Positions 14,521 to 21,430 of a DNA stretch of 38,465 nucleotides are shown piece by piece. The DNA comes from an uncultured Kiritimatiellota bacterium. Its GTDB lineage: Bacteria; Verrucomicrobiota; Kiritimatiellia; RFP12; DVOR01. The position numbers and the translations under genes are program-made. The number at the start of each line of letters is the position of its first letter. Position 1 is the stretch's first letter. Below the pieces are notes generated by a model, which made no database searches, was not told the origin of the DNA, and saw only the letters and a list, made by a program, of their open reading frames with translations. The DNA lies in the NCBI GenBank assembly GCA_944389585.1, contig CALXMW010000003.1:1-38465 (forward strand), in the 5' to 3' direction.

Positions 14521-15282
14521 ATGGACAATGACATCGTGATCAATTCCGAGGGCGACCTCAAGAGCGTGAATTACCGGCTGGTGCGCAACGAGTTGGCCAC
14601 CGAGAAGGCCGGGGCGGAGACGTTCGTGGGGCGCGTGGAGGTGAAGGAGACCTATGGCCTGCAGGACGTGGCGCGCCAGATGGTCAAGGAGGGCTGCGCG
14701 GTGAAGGAGAGCACGATCCGCCTGGTGCTCAGCGAGTTTGCCGACCTGGTGGCGGAGCTGGTCTCCTCGGGCCGGGCGGTGAACATCAGCGGGCTGGTGA
14801 AGTTCGCCCCGGCGGTGCGCGGCACCTTCGCGACGGAGGACGCGGCGTGGGATCCGAGCAAGAACCGCCTCGTCGTCAACGCCACCGTCGGCTCGCGCCT
14901 GCGCACGGCGGCCTCCGGCAGCGGCGTGCGGCGCGTGGATCTGGTGACCTTGCCGACGCTGACGGACGTGACGGAGCTGGTGAACAGCGGCGAGCGCGGC
15001 GTCATCGTCGGCCCCGGGCCCTTCCTCGTGCAGGGCACCAAGCTGGAGTGGGACGAGGAGGCCGAGGACGAGGGCTTCTTCATGCTCTACGCCGGCAACG
15101 AGATCCGCTGCGAGTGCTACGGCGAGCCCCTCGGCGACCCCACCCGCGCGCTGCTCTACAACCGCCAGCCCTTCGACGACGACGGCGTCCCCCTCCAGCT
15201 CTTCTTCCGCACCCGCATGGGCGGCGAGCTGCTCTACATGGTCGAGTACAAGGACACCCTCGTCACCGCCATGCGCGACTGA
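14521..15282 (+). CDS. HU-like DNA-binding protein with DUF4469 domain
   Basis: A 253-residue protein. The N-terminal half (about 1-125) is an HU/IHF-like DNA-binding domain (ETFVGRVEVKETYGLQDVA, then ESTIRLVLSEFADLVAELV and the NISGLVKFAPAVRG beta arm). The C-terminal half (about 135-253) resembles DUF4469, an Ig-like domain. Such proteins are abundant in Bacteroides and related gut bacteria. The start at 14521 has GAAAGGA about 8 bases upstream. A GC-rich hairpin and a 25-codon gene follow. Role: probably nucleoid-associated or a regulator; the direct target is unknown. Confidence 0.85.
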   Translation: MDNDIVINSEGDLKSVNYRLVRNELATEKAGAETFVGRVEVKETYGLQDVARQMVKEGCAVKESTIRLVLSEFADLVAELVSSGRAVNISGLVKFAPAVRGTFATEDAAWDPSKNRLVVNATVGSRLRTAASGSGVRRVDLVTLPTLTDVTELVNSGERGVIVGPGPFLVQGTKLEWDEEAEDEGFFMLYAGNEIRCECYGEPLGDPTRALLYNRQPFDDDGVPLQLFFRTRMGGELLYMVEYKDTLVTAMRD

Positions 15283-15287
15283 CGCCC

Positions 15288-15318
15288 GCCCGGCCCGGGG
15301 CTCCATCCCGGGCCGGGC
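15288..15318 (+). terminator. GC-rich hairpin after the HU-like gene
   Basis: A 12-bp stem, GCCCGGCCCGGG with CCCGGGCCGGGC, begins 5 bases after the stop. It has no T run, so it may be an RNA-protecting or processing structure between this gene and the small peptide gene. Confidence 0.5.
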
Positions 15319-15388
15319 CCACGCCCCAACGGCCCCCACGCATCGGCGAACGGCCGCCCCAAAACGGCCGCCCAGAAAGGAGGTGCGC

Positions 15389-15466
15389 ATGGAAAACCCG
15401 TTGATCGGCGTCTTGCTCGAGGCTCTGCGGAGCCTCCTGCGCGGTCTGCTCAACCTTTTGGGCTGA
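15389..15466 (+). CDS. 25-residue amphipathic peptide
   Basis: A tiny gene with a strong RBS (AGAAAGGAGG ending 5 bases before the ATG). The product begins MENPLIGVLLEALR and ends RGLLNLLG, a Leu-rich amphipathic helix with two Glu and two Arg. Its place just after an HU-like/DUF4469 gene resembles the 'smalltalk' peptide genes known after HU genes in Bacteroidetes, although no sequence relation is claimed. A short membrane-active or type I toxin-like peptide is another possibility. It is followed by a hairpin. Confidence 0.6.
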   Translation: MENPLIGVLLEALRSLLRGLLNLLG

Positions 15467-15473
15467 CCCCGCG

Positions 15474-15500
15474 CCCCGCGGGCGGGAACCCGCCCCGGGG
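15474..15500 (+). terminator. Hairpin after the peptide gene
   Basis: GGGCGGG-AA-CCCGCCC extended outward by CCCC/GGGG, followed by CCTTCCTT. A plausible weak terminator. Confidence 0.5.
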
Positions 15501-15539
15501 CCTTCCTTGACCCCCAACCCTGAACCGAAAGGCACCCCG

Positions 15540-15854
15540 ATGACCCAACTCCATTGCGCCTATTCCGTGCGCCAAGGCCGCTTTTGGCGCGGCGAGCCCG
15601 GCGAGCTGCTGCTGCTGCGCACCGACCCGCTGCCCCGCGCCGCGCCGCCGCCGCGCCTGAGCCTCCGCCCCCTGCCCCTAGGCCCCAAAGCGAAGGGCCC
15701 CGCCCCCCGCCGCTGGACGCTCCGCCCCGAGGAGGCCGACGAAGAGGGGCTCCTACTTCTGCGCCTGCCGCCCACGCTCCCGCGCGGGCTCTACCGCCTG
15801 CGCCTGCTCCTGGGCCCGCGCGCCTCGGCCCCCCGCCTCCTCCTCGTCGGTTAG
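15540..15854 (+). CDS. Hypothetical protein, 104 residues
   Basis: An open frame with GAAAGG upstream of the ATG at 15540. The product is rich in Arg, Leu and Pro (for example RLSLRPLPLGPK and LYRLRLLLGPR) with no recognised domain; the N-terminal region (MTQLHCAYSVRQGRFWRGEPGE) is less biased. Its alternating pattern could be a small beta-barrel accessory domain. It overlaps the convergent P-type ATPase gene by 4 bases at the stop codons (TTAG). It might be translated with the HU-like and peptide genes. Confidence is moderate because the sequence is GC-rich and compositionally biased. Confidence 0.5.
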   Translation: MTQLHCAYSVRQGRFWRGEPGELLLLRTDPLPRAAPPPRLSLRPLPLGPKAKGPAPRRWTLRPEEADEEGLLLLRLPPTLPRGLYRLRLLLGPRASAPRLLLVG

Positions 15855-17725
15855 CGGCGGGGGAGGGCGAGGGCGCGGATGGCGTTGAGGATGGCCAGGA
15901 AGGCGACGCCGACGTCGGCGAAGACGGCCATCCAGAGGTTGGCCAGGCCCAGGGCGCCGAGGAGGAGGATGGCGGCCTTGACGCCGATGGCGAAGACGAT
16001 GTTCTGCCAGGCGATGGCAAGCGTGCCGCGGGCGATGGCGATGGCGTCGGCGAGCTTGGCGGGGCGGTCGTCCATGATCACGGCGTCGGCGGCCTCGATG
16101 GCGGCGTCGGAGCCGAGGGCGCCCATGGCGACGCCGAGGTCGGCGCGGGCGAGGACGGGGGCGTCGTTGATGCCGTCGCCGACGAAGGCGAGGCGGGCCT
16201 TGGGGTCGGCGGCGCGGGTCTCGGCGAGGAGGCGCTCCACGTGGGCGACCTTGTCGGCGGGGAGGAGCCCGGCGTGCCAGGCGTCGAGGCCGAGGGTTTG
16301 GGCGACGGCGCGGGCGGCGGGGGCGTTGTCGCCGGTGAGCATGACGGTTTGGCGGACGCCGGCGCGGCGGAGGGCGTCGATGGCGGCCTTGGCGTCGGGC
16401 TTGGGCCGGTCTTGGAGGAGGATGGCGCCGGCGTAGGCGCCGTCGACGGCCAGGAGGATGGCGGTGCCGGGGAGGTCGCCGAGCGTGGGCGCGGGGATGG
16501 CGTTGTCGTGGAGGAGGGCGGCGTTGCCGGCGAGGACGGCGCGGCCTTTGACGGTGGCCGAGACGCCGCGCCCGGCGTGTTCGCGCAGGTCCGTGACGGC
16601 GGCGGGGTCGACGGGCCCGGGGGCGGCGGCGGCGACGGCCTTGGCGAGGGGGTGGGTGGAGGCGCTTTCGGCGTGGGCGGCAAGGTCGAGGAGCGCGTCG
16701 CGCCCGAAGCCCGGGGCGGGGAGGGTTTGGGTGACGGCGAAGGCGCCTTGGGTGAGGGTGCCGGTTTTGTCGAAGACGACGGCGCGGACGTGGGCGAGGG
16801 TCTCGAGGGCGTTGCTGCCTTTGAGGAGGACGCCGCGGCGGCTGGCCGCGCCGATGCCCCCGAAGAAGCTCAGCGGCACGGAGATGACCAGCGCGCAGGG
16901 GCAGGAGATGACCAGGAAGGTGAGGGCGCGGTAGACCCAGTCGCCCCACGCGCCGCCGAGGAGGAGCGGGGGCAGGAGCGCCAGGAGGAGGGCGGCCCCG
17001 CAGACGAAGGGGGTGTAGACGCGGGCGAAACGGGTGATGAAGGCCTCGGTGCGGGCCTTGCGCTCGGCGGCTTCCTCGACGAGGCGGAGGATACGCGCGA
17101 CGGTGGAGTCGCCGTAGTGTCTGTCCACGCGGATCTCGAGGAGGCCGGAGAGGTTGATGCAGCCGCTGGGGGCTTGGTCGCCGGGGCGGACGGGGCGGGG
17201 GAGGGATTCGCCGGTGAGGGCGGCGGTGTCGAGGGTCGATTCGCCTTTGAGGATGGTGCCGTCGAGGGGGACGCGCTCGCCGGGGCGCACGAGGAGGGTC
17301 TCGCCCACCCGCACGGCCTCGGGGTCGAGGCGGAGGGGTTGGCCGGCGCGCAGCACGGTGGCGAAGTCGGGGCGGATGTCCATGAGGGCGGCGATGGAGC
17401 CGCGGGTGCGGCCGACGGCGTAGGCCTGGAACCATTCGCCCACCTGGTAGAAGAGCATGACGGCGGCGCCCTCGGCGAAGTCGCCCAGGGCCATGGCGCC
17501 GAGGGAGGCGACGGCCATGAGGAAGTTCTCGTCGAAGACCTCGCCGCGCAGGATGTTGCGGCACGAGGCCCAGAGCACGTCCCACCCCGCCAGGGCGTAG
17601 GCGGCGGCGAAGACGGCGCGGGCGGCCCAGCCGCCGAGCCAGGCGCCGGGCACGCACCAGCCGGCGGCGAAGAGGGCCAGGCCCAGGGCGATGCGGAGGA
17701 GTTCCTTGCGTTGTTTGCGCGTCAT
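15851..17725 (-). CDS. Heavy-metal P1B-type ATPase (Zn/Cd/Pb type)
   Basis: A 624-residue membrane ATPase exporting divalent metal. It has the metal-binding CPC motif at 275-277 (ISCPCALV), TGES in the actuator domain (171-174), phosphorylation DKTGT at 319-323, THPL in the N domain (the usual SEHPL with Thr for Glu) and GDGINDAP in the P domain. CPC with this context is typical of ZntA/CadA transporters. There is no N-terminal HMA domain; a separate HMA protein is encoded just upstream. AAGGAGCAAGGAC precedes the ATG. The region is one operon with the HMA gene, under a palindromic operator. Confidence 0.93.
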   Translation of the reverse strand: MTRKQRKELLRIALGLALFAAGWCVPGAWLGGWAARAVFAAAYALAGWDVLWASCRNILRGEVFDENFLMAVASLGAMALGDFAEGAAVMLFYQVGEWFQAYAVGRTRGSIAALMDIRPDFATVLRAGQPLRLDPEAVRVGETLLVRPGERVPLDGTILKGESTLDTAALTGESLPRPVRPGDQAPSGCINLSGLLEIRVDRHYGDSTVARILRLVEEAAERKARTEAFITRFARVYTPFVCGAALLLALLPPLLLGGAWGDWVYRALTFLVISCPCALVISVPLSFFGGIGAASRRGVLLKGSNALETLAHVRAVVFDKTGTLTQGAFAVTQTLPAPGFGRDALLDLAAHAESASTHPLAKAVAAAAPGPVDPAAVTDLREHAGRGVSATVKGRAVLAGNAALLHDNAIPAPTLGDLPGTAILLAVDGAYAGAILLQDRPKPDAKAAIDALRRAGVRQTVMLTGDNAPAARAVAQTLGLDAWHAGLLPADKVAHVERLLAETRAADPKARLAFVGDGINDAPVLARADLGVAMGALGSDAAIEAADAVIMDDRPAKLADAIAIARGTLAIAWQNIVFAIGVKAAILLLGALGLANLWMAVFADVGVAFLAILNAIRALALPRR

Positions 17726-17744
17726 GTCCTTGCTCCTTCCGGGC

Positions 17745-17960
17745 TCAGGCCACCGTCACGTCGGGCTCGAGCTTTTTGACGAGGGCCTTGGCGTCGCGGA
17801 GGACGCCCTCCCAGCGCGCGTCCTCGGCCTCGAGGCTCAGTCGCTGGGCCAGGAAGTTCACCGAGGCATGGGCCACGCCGTCGAGTTTGTTCAGGGCGCG
17901 CTCCAGCCTGGCGGCGCAGTTCGCGCAGTCAAGCCCTTGCAGGCGAAACGATTGTTTCAT
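17745..17960 (-). CDS. Small HMA metal-binding protein
   Basis: A 71-residue stand-alone heavy-metal-associated domain with the GLDCANC motif (Cys12 and Cys15), a cytosolic chaperone likely to hand metal to the ATPase encoded 19 bases downstream. It is in effect the missing N-terminal domain of that pump as a separate gene. The start at 17960 is preferred over an ATG three codons upstream because AAAGG lies 9 bases before it and abuts the upstream one. Confidence 0.9.
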   Translation of the reverse strand: MKQSFRLQGLDCANCAARLERALNKLDGVAHASVNFLAQRLSLEAEDARWEGVLRDAKALVKKLEPDVTVA

Positions 17961-17989
17961 GTTTGCCATCCTTTCTCTGGCGGTGTTGC

Positions 17990-18050
17990 GTCAAACGTCT
18001 GTTTGACCGAAAACGCCCCTAGGATAGCGCAATCGCCCCTTCTGTGTCAA
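17990..18050 (-). promoter_or_regulatory. Promoter and palindromic operator of the metal export operon
   Basis: Minus-strand TTGACA (18045-18050), 18-bp spacer, TATCCT (18021-18026), predicted start near 18014. Just downstream is a perfect inverted repeat GTCAAAC-GTCT-GTTTGAC (17990-18007), and the -35 region carries further TCAA half-sites (TTCAAATTGACG). The layout fits repression by a metal sensor such as the ArsR/SmtB family, whose operators share TCAA-type half-sites; no such regulator is in the window. Confidence 0.7.
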
Positions 18051-18088
18051 GCGTCAATTTGAATGAATGGGGCTTTGGAAGAAAACGC

Positions 18089-18356
18089 TTGCGTCGCGGA
18101 GGCGGGCGGTGGTATCTTAGTGGCACGCCACGGGTGAGCCGTGGCACGGATTTGTGCAGACGCACAAGGACATGCTTGGGAACTTAGGAACTTTCAGAGT
18201 CAGTGTCCAAACTGCGAGCACGCGGCGTCGCGTGCCCACTTTTGGTGTCATGACTCGGGTTTCCTAAGGCCTCCAAGCGGCATCGGAAGTGGGCACGTTT
18301 TCGTCCCCGGGCCTGCCTCCGCACGTTGTAGGGGCGAATGGGAGGTATTCCTTCAC
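18089..18356 (+). promoter_or_regulatory. Conserved structured leader, copy 3
   Basis: Promoter TTGCGT (18089-18094), 18-bp spacer, TATCTT (18113-18118), predicted start 18125. Hairpin 1 (18127-18145): 7-bp GCCACGG/CCGTGGC, 5-nt loop, starting at +3. Hairpin 2 (18152-18167): TTGTGC/GCACAA, 4-nt loop. Hairpin 3 (18218-18235): GCACGCG/CGCGTGC. A 19-bp stem with all positions paired (18231-18249 with 18279-18297, including wobbles) is followed by TTTT and overlaps the 3' arm of hairpin 3. GGGAGG lies 11 bases before the ATG. Confidence 0.8.
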
Positions 18357-18968
18357 ATGAAAAGAACAGTCCTGGCGGCGGCCTTCGCCGCACTGGCCCT
18401 CTCCGCCGCGCACGCGGTGACGCTGACCTGGCAGGCGAGCGGCGCCTACGATAACAAGGGCATCATCCCCGGCACGGGTTACACCAACCCCTTCGCCTAC
18501 GTCGTGACCGTCGACGTGAAGCAGATGGTGTCGACGGACGACACGAATCTCGTCAAGTTCGGCTACTGGAACGGCGACGCCTTCCTGAAGCTGAACACGG
18601 ATGGCTCGCTCCGTTATCAGGCCGGCAATTGGTCGCCCGATACCGATCGCCCGACGCTTGGCACCGGCATCCACACCATCGCCATCAACTATGAGTTCGT
18701 TTCAACGAGCGAGATCACCGTGAACATCTACGTCGACGGCGATCTCTACGCCTCGTTCAACGAAGGCGGCAAGAGCGGCCTGAGCGTGTGGCTGCACGAC
18801 AACGACGCGTGGGACATCGTCGGTTCCGCCGCCTATTCCGGCAACCTCACCGCCGAGCAGATCGGCTGGCTGACGAAGAACGAGACGGCGGTCCTGCCCG
18901 AGCCGACGGCGCTGGCGCTCCTGGCGCTGGGCGTGGCCGGGGTGGCGCTCCGCCGCCGCGTGGCCTGA
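18357..18968 (+). CDS. PEP-CTERM sorting-tail LamG-like secreted protein
   Basis: A 203-residue protein: signal peptide MKRTVLAAAFAALALSAAHA, a beta-sandwich LamG/concanavalin-like domain (VNIYVDGDLYASFNEGG, then LTAEQIGWLTKNE) and the sorting tail LPEPTALALLALGVAG plus ALRRR. Of the two paralogues in this window it most resembles the frameshifted one at 2495-3176 in domain and leader. The start at 18357 begins the signal peptide and has GGGAGG upstream; an in-frame upstream ATG at 18141 lies within the structured leader. Ligand unknown; probably surface-displayed or released. Confidence 0.87.
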   Translation: MKRTVLAAAFAALALSAAHAVTLTWQASGAYDNKGIIPGTGYTNPFAYVVTVDVKQMVSTDDTNLVKFGYWNGDAFLKLNTDGSLRYQAGNWSPDTDRPTLGTGIHTIAINYEFVSTSEITVNIYVDGDLYASFNEGGKSGLSVWLHDNDAWDIVGSAAYSGNLTAEQIGWLTKNETAVLPEPTALALLALGVAGVALRRRVA

Positions 18969-18986
18969 GCGGGCGCCCTGCGCCCC

Positions 18987-19016
18987 AAAAGGCCCCGGGT
19001 TCGCCCGGGGCTTTTT
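18987..19016 (+). terminator. Terminator of PEP-CTERM gene 3
   Basis: GCCCCGGG-TTCG-CCCGGGGC (18992-19011) followed by TTTTT and preceded by AAAA. Confidence 0.9.
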
Positions 19017-19028
19017 CGTGGATTGTGG

Positions 19029-19034
19029 TATACT
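19029..19034 (+). promoter_or_regulatory. exbB operon extended -10 promoter
   Basis: TGTGGTATACT, with TATACT at 19029-19034, about 32 bases before the ATG; AAAGGATCTTGGG lies between. Confidence 0.6.
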
Positions 19035-19065
19035 GACGGGGATTGTCTTCTGAAAGGATCTTGGG

Positions 19066-19731
19066 ATGAGCGGATTGTTTTTTGCGGCGGCGGGGATGAC
19101 GTTGGCGGAGGCGTGGGCCTGCGGCGGGTGGCTGATGTGGGTGCTCCTGGCGATGAGCGTGGCGGGGGTGACGGCCTGCGTCTACTTCCTGGCGACGCTG
19201 CGCGAGGGGACGGTCGTGCCGCCGCGCCTGCGCCGCGACCTGCCGACGTACCTGCTGGGGGACGACCCCGAGGAGGCGCGGCGGCTGTGCGAGGACGCGC
19301 CCTCGCCTTTGGCGGCGGTGATGCTGGCGACGCTCGACGCGGTGCGCAACGCGCCGCGGGCCGACGCGGCGCTCCTGGCGCAGGTGGCCCAGAGCGAGGG
19401 GCGGCGCCAGGCCGAGGCCATCGAGGGGCGGACGCAGTGGCTGCTGGACATCGCGACGATCGCGCCGCTGGTGGGGCTGCTGGGCACGGTCATCGGCATG
19501 CTCGGGGCCTTCGGGGCGGTGGCCAGCGACGTGGCGGCGGCGAAGCCGACGCTGCTGGCCGAGGGGGTGGCGCAGGCGATCGTGACGACGATCTTCGGCC
19601 TGGCGGTGGCCATCCCGGCGATGGTCTTCTACGCCTATTTCCGGCGGCGGGCGGGGCGCCTGGTGAGCCTGCTCGAGAGCGTGTGCGCGGAGTTGGTGGC
19701 GGTGCTGGGCAGCAAGCACGCGCGGGAGTGA
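19066..19731 (+). CDS. MotA/TolQ/ExbB proton channel family protein
   Basis: A 221-residue inner-membrane protein, ExbB/TolQ-like. Membrane segments are visible near residues 20-43, 127-152 and 170-192. The family core is present in IATIAPLVGLLGTVIGMLGAF and LAVAIPAMVFYAYFRRR. It forms a proton channel with the ExbD-like protein encoded 6 bases downstream and powers an outer-membrane or envelope machine. No TonB or receptor gene is in the window, so the partner is not known. Confidence 0.93.
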   Translation: MSGLFFAAAGMTLAEAWACGGWLMWVLLAMSVAGVTACVYFLATLREGTVVPPRLRRDLPTYLLGDDPEEARRLCEDAPSPLAAVMLATLDAVRNAPRADAALLAQVAQSEGRRQAEAIEGRTQWLLDIATIAPLVGLLGTVIGMLGAFGAVASDVAAAKPTLLAEGVAQAIVTTIFGLAVAIPAMVFYAYFRRRAGRLVSLLESVCAELVAVLGSKHARE

Positions 19732-19737
19732 GCGGCG

Positions 19738-20199
19738 ATGGAGTTCCGGACGAGGCGCGCGGCGCTGCCGCAGTTCCAGATGACGGCGATGATGGACGTG
19801 GTGTTCCTCTTGCTGTGCTTTTTCGTGACGAGCTCGGTCTTCTCGCAGTGGGAATATGAGGTGGGGCTGACGCTGCCGACGGCGCGCTCGGGCCAATCCT
19901 CCACGCGGGTGCCGGGCGAGATCATCCTCAACGTCACGCGCGAGGGCACGGTGACGGTGAACCAGCGCGTCCTCTCGGGCGCGTCGCTCGACGCGGCGCT
20001 GCGCCAGGTGGCGAAGTACAACCCCGGCCAGCCCATCACCCTGCGGGCGGACGCCGGGACGGCCTACGGCAAGGTGATGGCGGTGATGGACGCCTGCCGC
20101 CTGGCGGGCATCTCGAACGTGGCCCTGGCCACGGCCGCGCCGGGGGCCGGGCCGGGGGCGCCGCCCCCGCCGCCGGCCTTCGAGGAGGGGCTGGAATGA
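19738..20199 (+). CDS. ExbD/TolR family protein
   Basis: A 153-residue protein with one N-terminal membrane segment (about 18-36) that carries the proton-path Asp20 in TAMMDVVFLLLCFFV, then a periplasmic domain (GEIILNVTREGTVTVN, ITLRADAGTAYGKVM, ISNVALAT) typical of ExbD/TolR. A Pro/Gly-rich tail ends the protein. Its stop overlaps the next start by 4 bases (ATGA), so translation is coupled. Confidence 0.93.
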   Translation: MEFRTRRAALPQFQMTAMMDVVFLLLCFFVTSSVFSQWEYEVGLTLPTARSGQSSTRVPGEIILNVTREGTVTVNQRVLSGASLDAALRQVAKYNPGQPITLRADAGTAYGKVMAVMDACRLAGISNVALATAAPGAGPGAPPPPPAFEEGLE

Positions 20200-20495
20200 G
20201 CGCGTGGGTCTTCGAGGCGCTGATGCTGCTGGCCTTCGGGTGCAGTTGGCCGGCCTCCATCGCCAAGTCGCTGCGGACGCGCTTCGTGCGCGGGAAGTCG
20301 CCGGCGTTCATGGTCATCGTGCTGGGGGGCTACCTCTGCGGCATCGTCCACAAGCTGCTGAACCCGCCCGGGCCGGACGCGGGGGTGCTGGCCGCGTGCG
20401 TGCTGTGGCTGTACGTGCTGGACATGGCGCTGGTGGGCACGGATCTGACGCTTTACTTCCTCTTCCGCAAGAACGCCGAGCCCGCGGGGCGCTGA
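20196..20495 (+). CDS. Small PQ-loop-like membrane protein
   Basis: A 99-residue protein with three predicted membrane segments. The N-terminal LLAFGCSWPASIAKSLRTR and GKSPAF resemble the single PQ-loop/SWEET-like half-transporters of bacteria (PQ pair replaced by WP). Such proteins dimerise; substrate unknown. It overlaps exbD by 4 bases and ends 2 bases before the next gene. Confidence 0.7.
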   Translation: MSAWVFEALMLLAFGCSWPASIAKSLRTRFVRGKSPAFMVIVLGGYLCGIVHKLLNPPGPDAGVLAACVLWLYVLDMALVGTDLTLYFLFRKNAEPAGR

Positions 20496-20496
20496 G

Positions 20497-21381
20497 GTGC
20501 TGCGCACGGTGCTGCTGGTGGCGTGTTTCGCGCTGGGGTGGCTGTGCCCCTGGCTTTCGGCGCTGCGCCCGCTGATGCCGTGGTGCCTCTTTTATATGCT
20601 AGTGGCCGTCTTCCTGCGGATGGAGTTCACGCCGCGGGCGATCCACTGGCGGCATTGGCTGGTCATCGCGGTGAACCTGGCCAGCGCCTTCGCGGTGTGG
20701 GGCGGGATGCTGCTGTGCGGCGTGCCGGAACGCTTCGCGCAGGCGGCCTTCTTCACCGCCGTGACGCCGACGGCCAGCGCCGCGCCGGTCATCATCAGCC
20801 TGCTGGGCGGGAGCGTCACCTTCGGCTCGATGGGCTTTCTGCTGGGGGCGCTGTGCGTGAGCGCGGTGTTGCCGGCGGCCATCCCGCTGGTGCTGCACCA
20901 GAGCGCGTGGGCGGCGCTGCCGGCGATCGCGGGGCGCGTCTGCTTCGTGACGCTCCTGCCCTTCGCGGCGGCGCTCCTGCTGCGGCGGCGCTTCGGCGAG
21001 CGGGCGCGGCGGTGGGGGCGGGCGCTGACGCCCTCGACGCTCTACGTGTGGATCGTGCTGGTGGCCATCATCGCCGCCAGCGCCTCGCGCACGCTCGAGG
21101 AGCACGCGGCGGAGTACCCGCGCGCCGACGTGCTGTGGGTGGTGGGCATCGACCTGGCGCTCTGCGTGGCGCTCTTCGCGCTGGGGGCGCTCCTGGGCGG
21201 GCGGCGGCGCTGGCACGAGTGCTCGCAGCTGCTGGGGCAGAAGAACACGTCCTACACCGTCTACCTGGCGCTGGCGTGCGGGGCGCCCTTCGCGGCGCTC
21301 GGGCCGGCCTTCTACGTCTTCTTCCACAACGCCTGGAACGGCATCCAGCTGATCTTCGCCAAGCCGCGGGGGCGGCGCTGA
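20497..21381 (+). CDS. BASS-family (bile acid:sodium symporter-like) transporter
   Basis: A 294-residue polytopic membrane protein with about nine hydrophobic segments. TPTASAAPVIISLLGG and ECSQLLGQKNTSYT match the two conserved crossover motifs of the BASS/SBF fold. Starts at GTG 20497, one base after the upstream stop, so it is probably coupled to the PQ-loop gene. Substrate is not deducible; members move organic acids with sodium. Confidence 0.8.
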   Translation: MLRTVLLVACFALGWLCPWLSALRPLMPWCLFYMLVAVFLRMEFTPRAIHWRHWLVIAVNLASAFAVWGGMLLCGVPERFAQAAFFTAVTPTASAAPVIISLLGGSVTFGSMGFLLGALCVSAVLPAAIPLVLHQSAWAALPAIAGRVCFVTLLPFAAALLLRRRFGERARRWGRALTPSTLYVWIVLVAIIAASASRTLEEHAAEYPRADVLWVVGIDLALCVALFALGALLGGRRRWHECSQLLGQKNTSYTVYLALACGAPFAALGPAFYVFFHNAWNGIQLIFAKPRGRR

Positions 21382-21396
21382 GCGCGCGGGCTTTGG

Positions 21397-21402
21397 TATA
21401 AT
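21397..21402 (+). promoter_or_regulatory. bioD extended -10 promoter
   Basis: TTTGGTATAAT with a perfect TATAAT at 21397-21402; the leader of about 22 nt contains GAAGGAAAGG before the ATG. Confidence 0.65.
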
Positions 21403-21430
21403 CGCGCCTTCACGAAGGAAAGGGTCGCGC

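Noticed and set aside
18141..18356. Upstream in-frame extension of PEP-CTERM gene 3 from 18141
   Set aside because: It lies within the structured leader and before the signal peptide; the RBS is at the ATG 18357.
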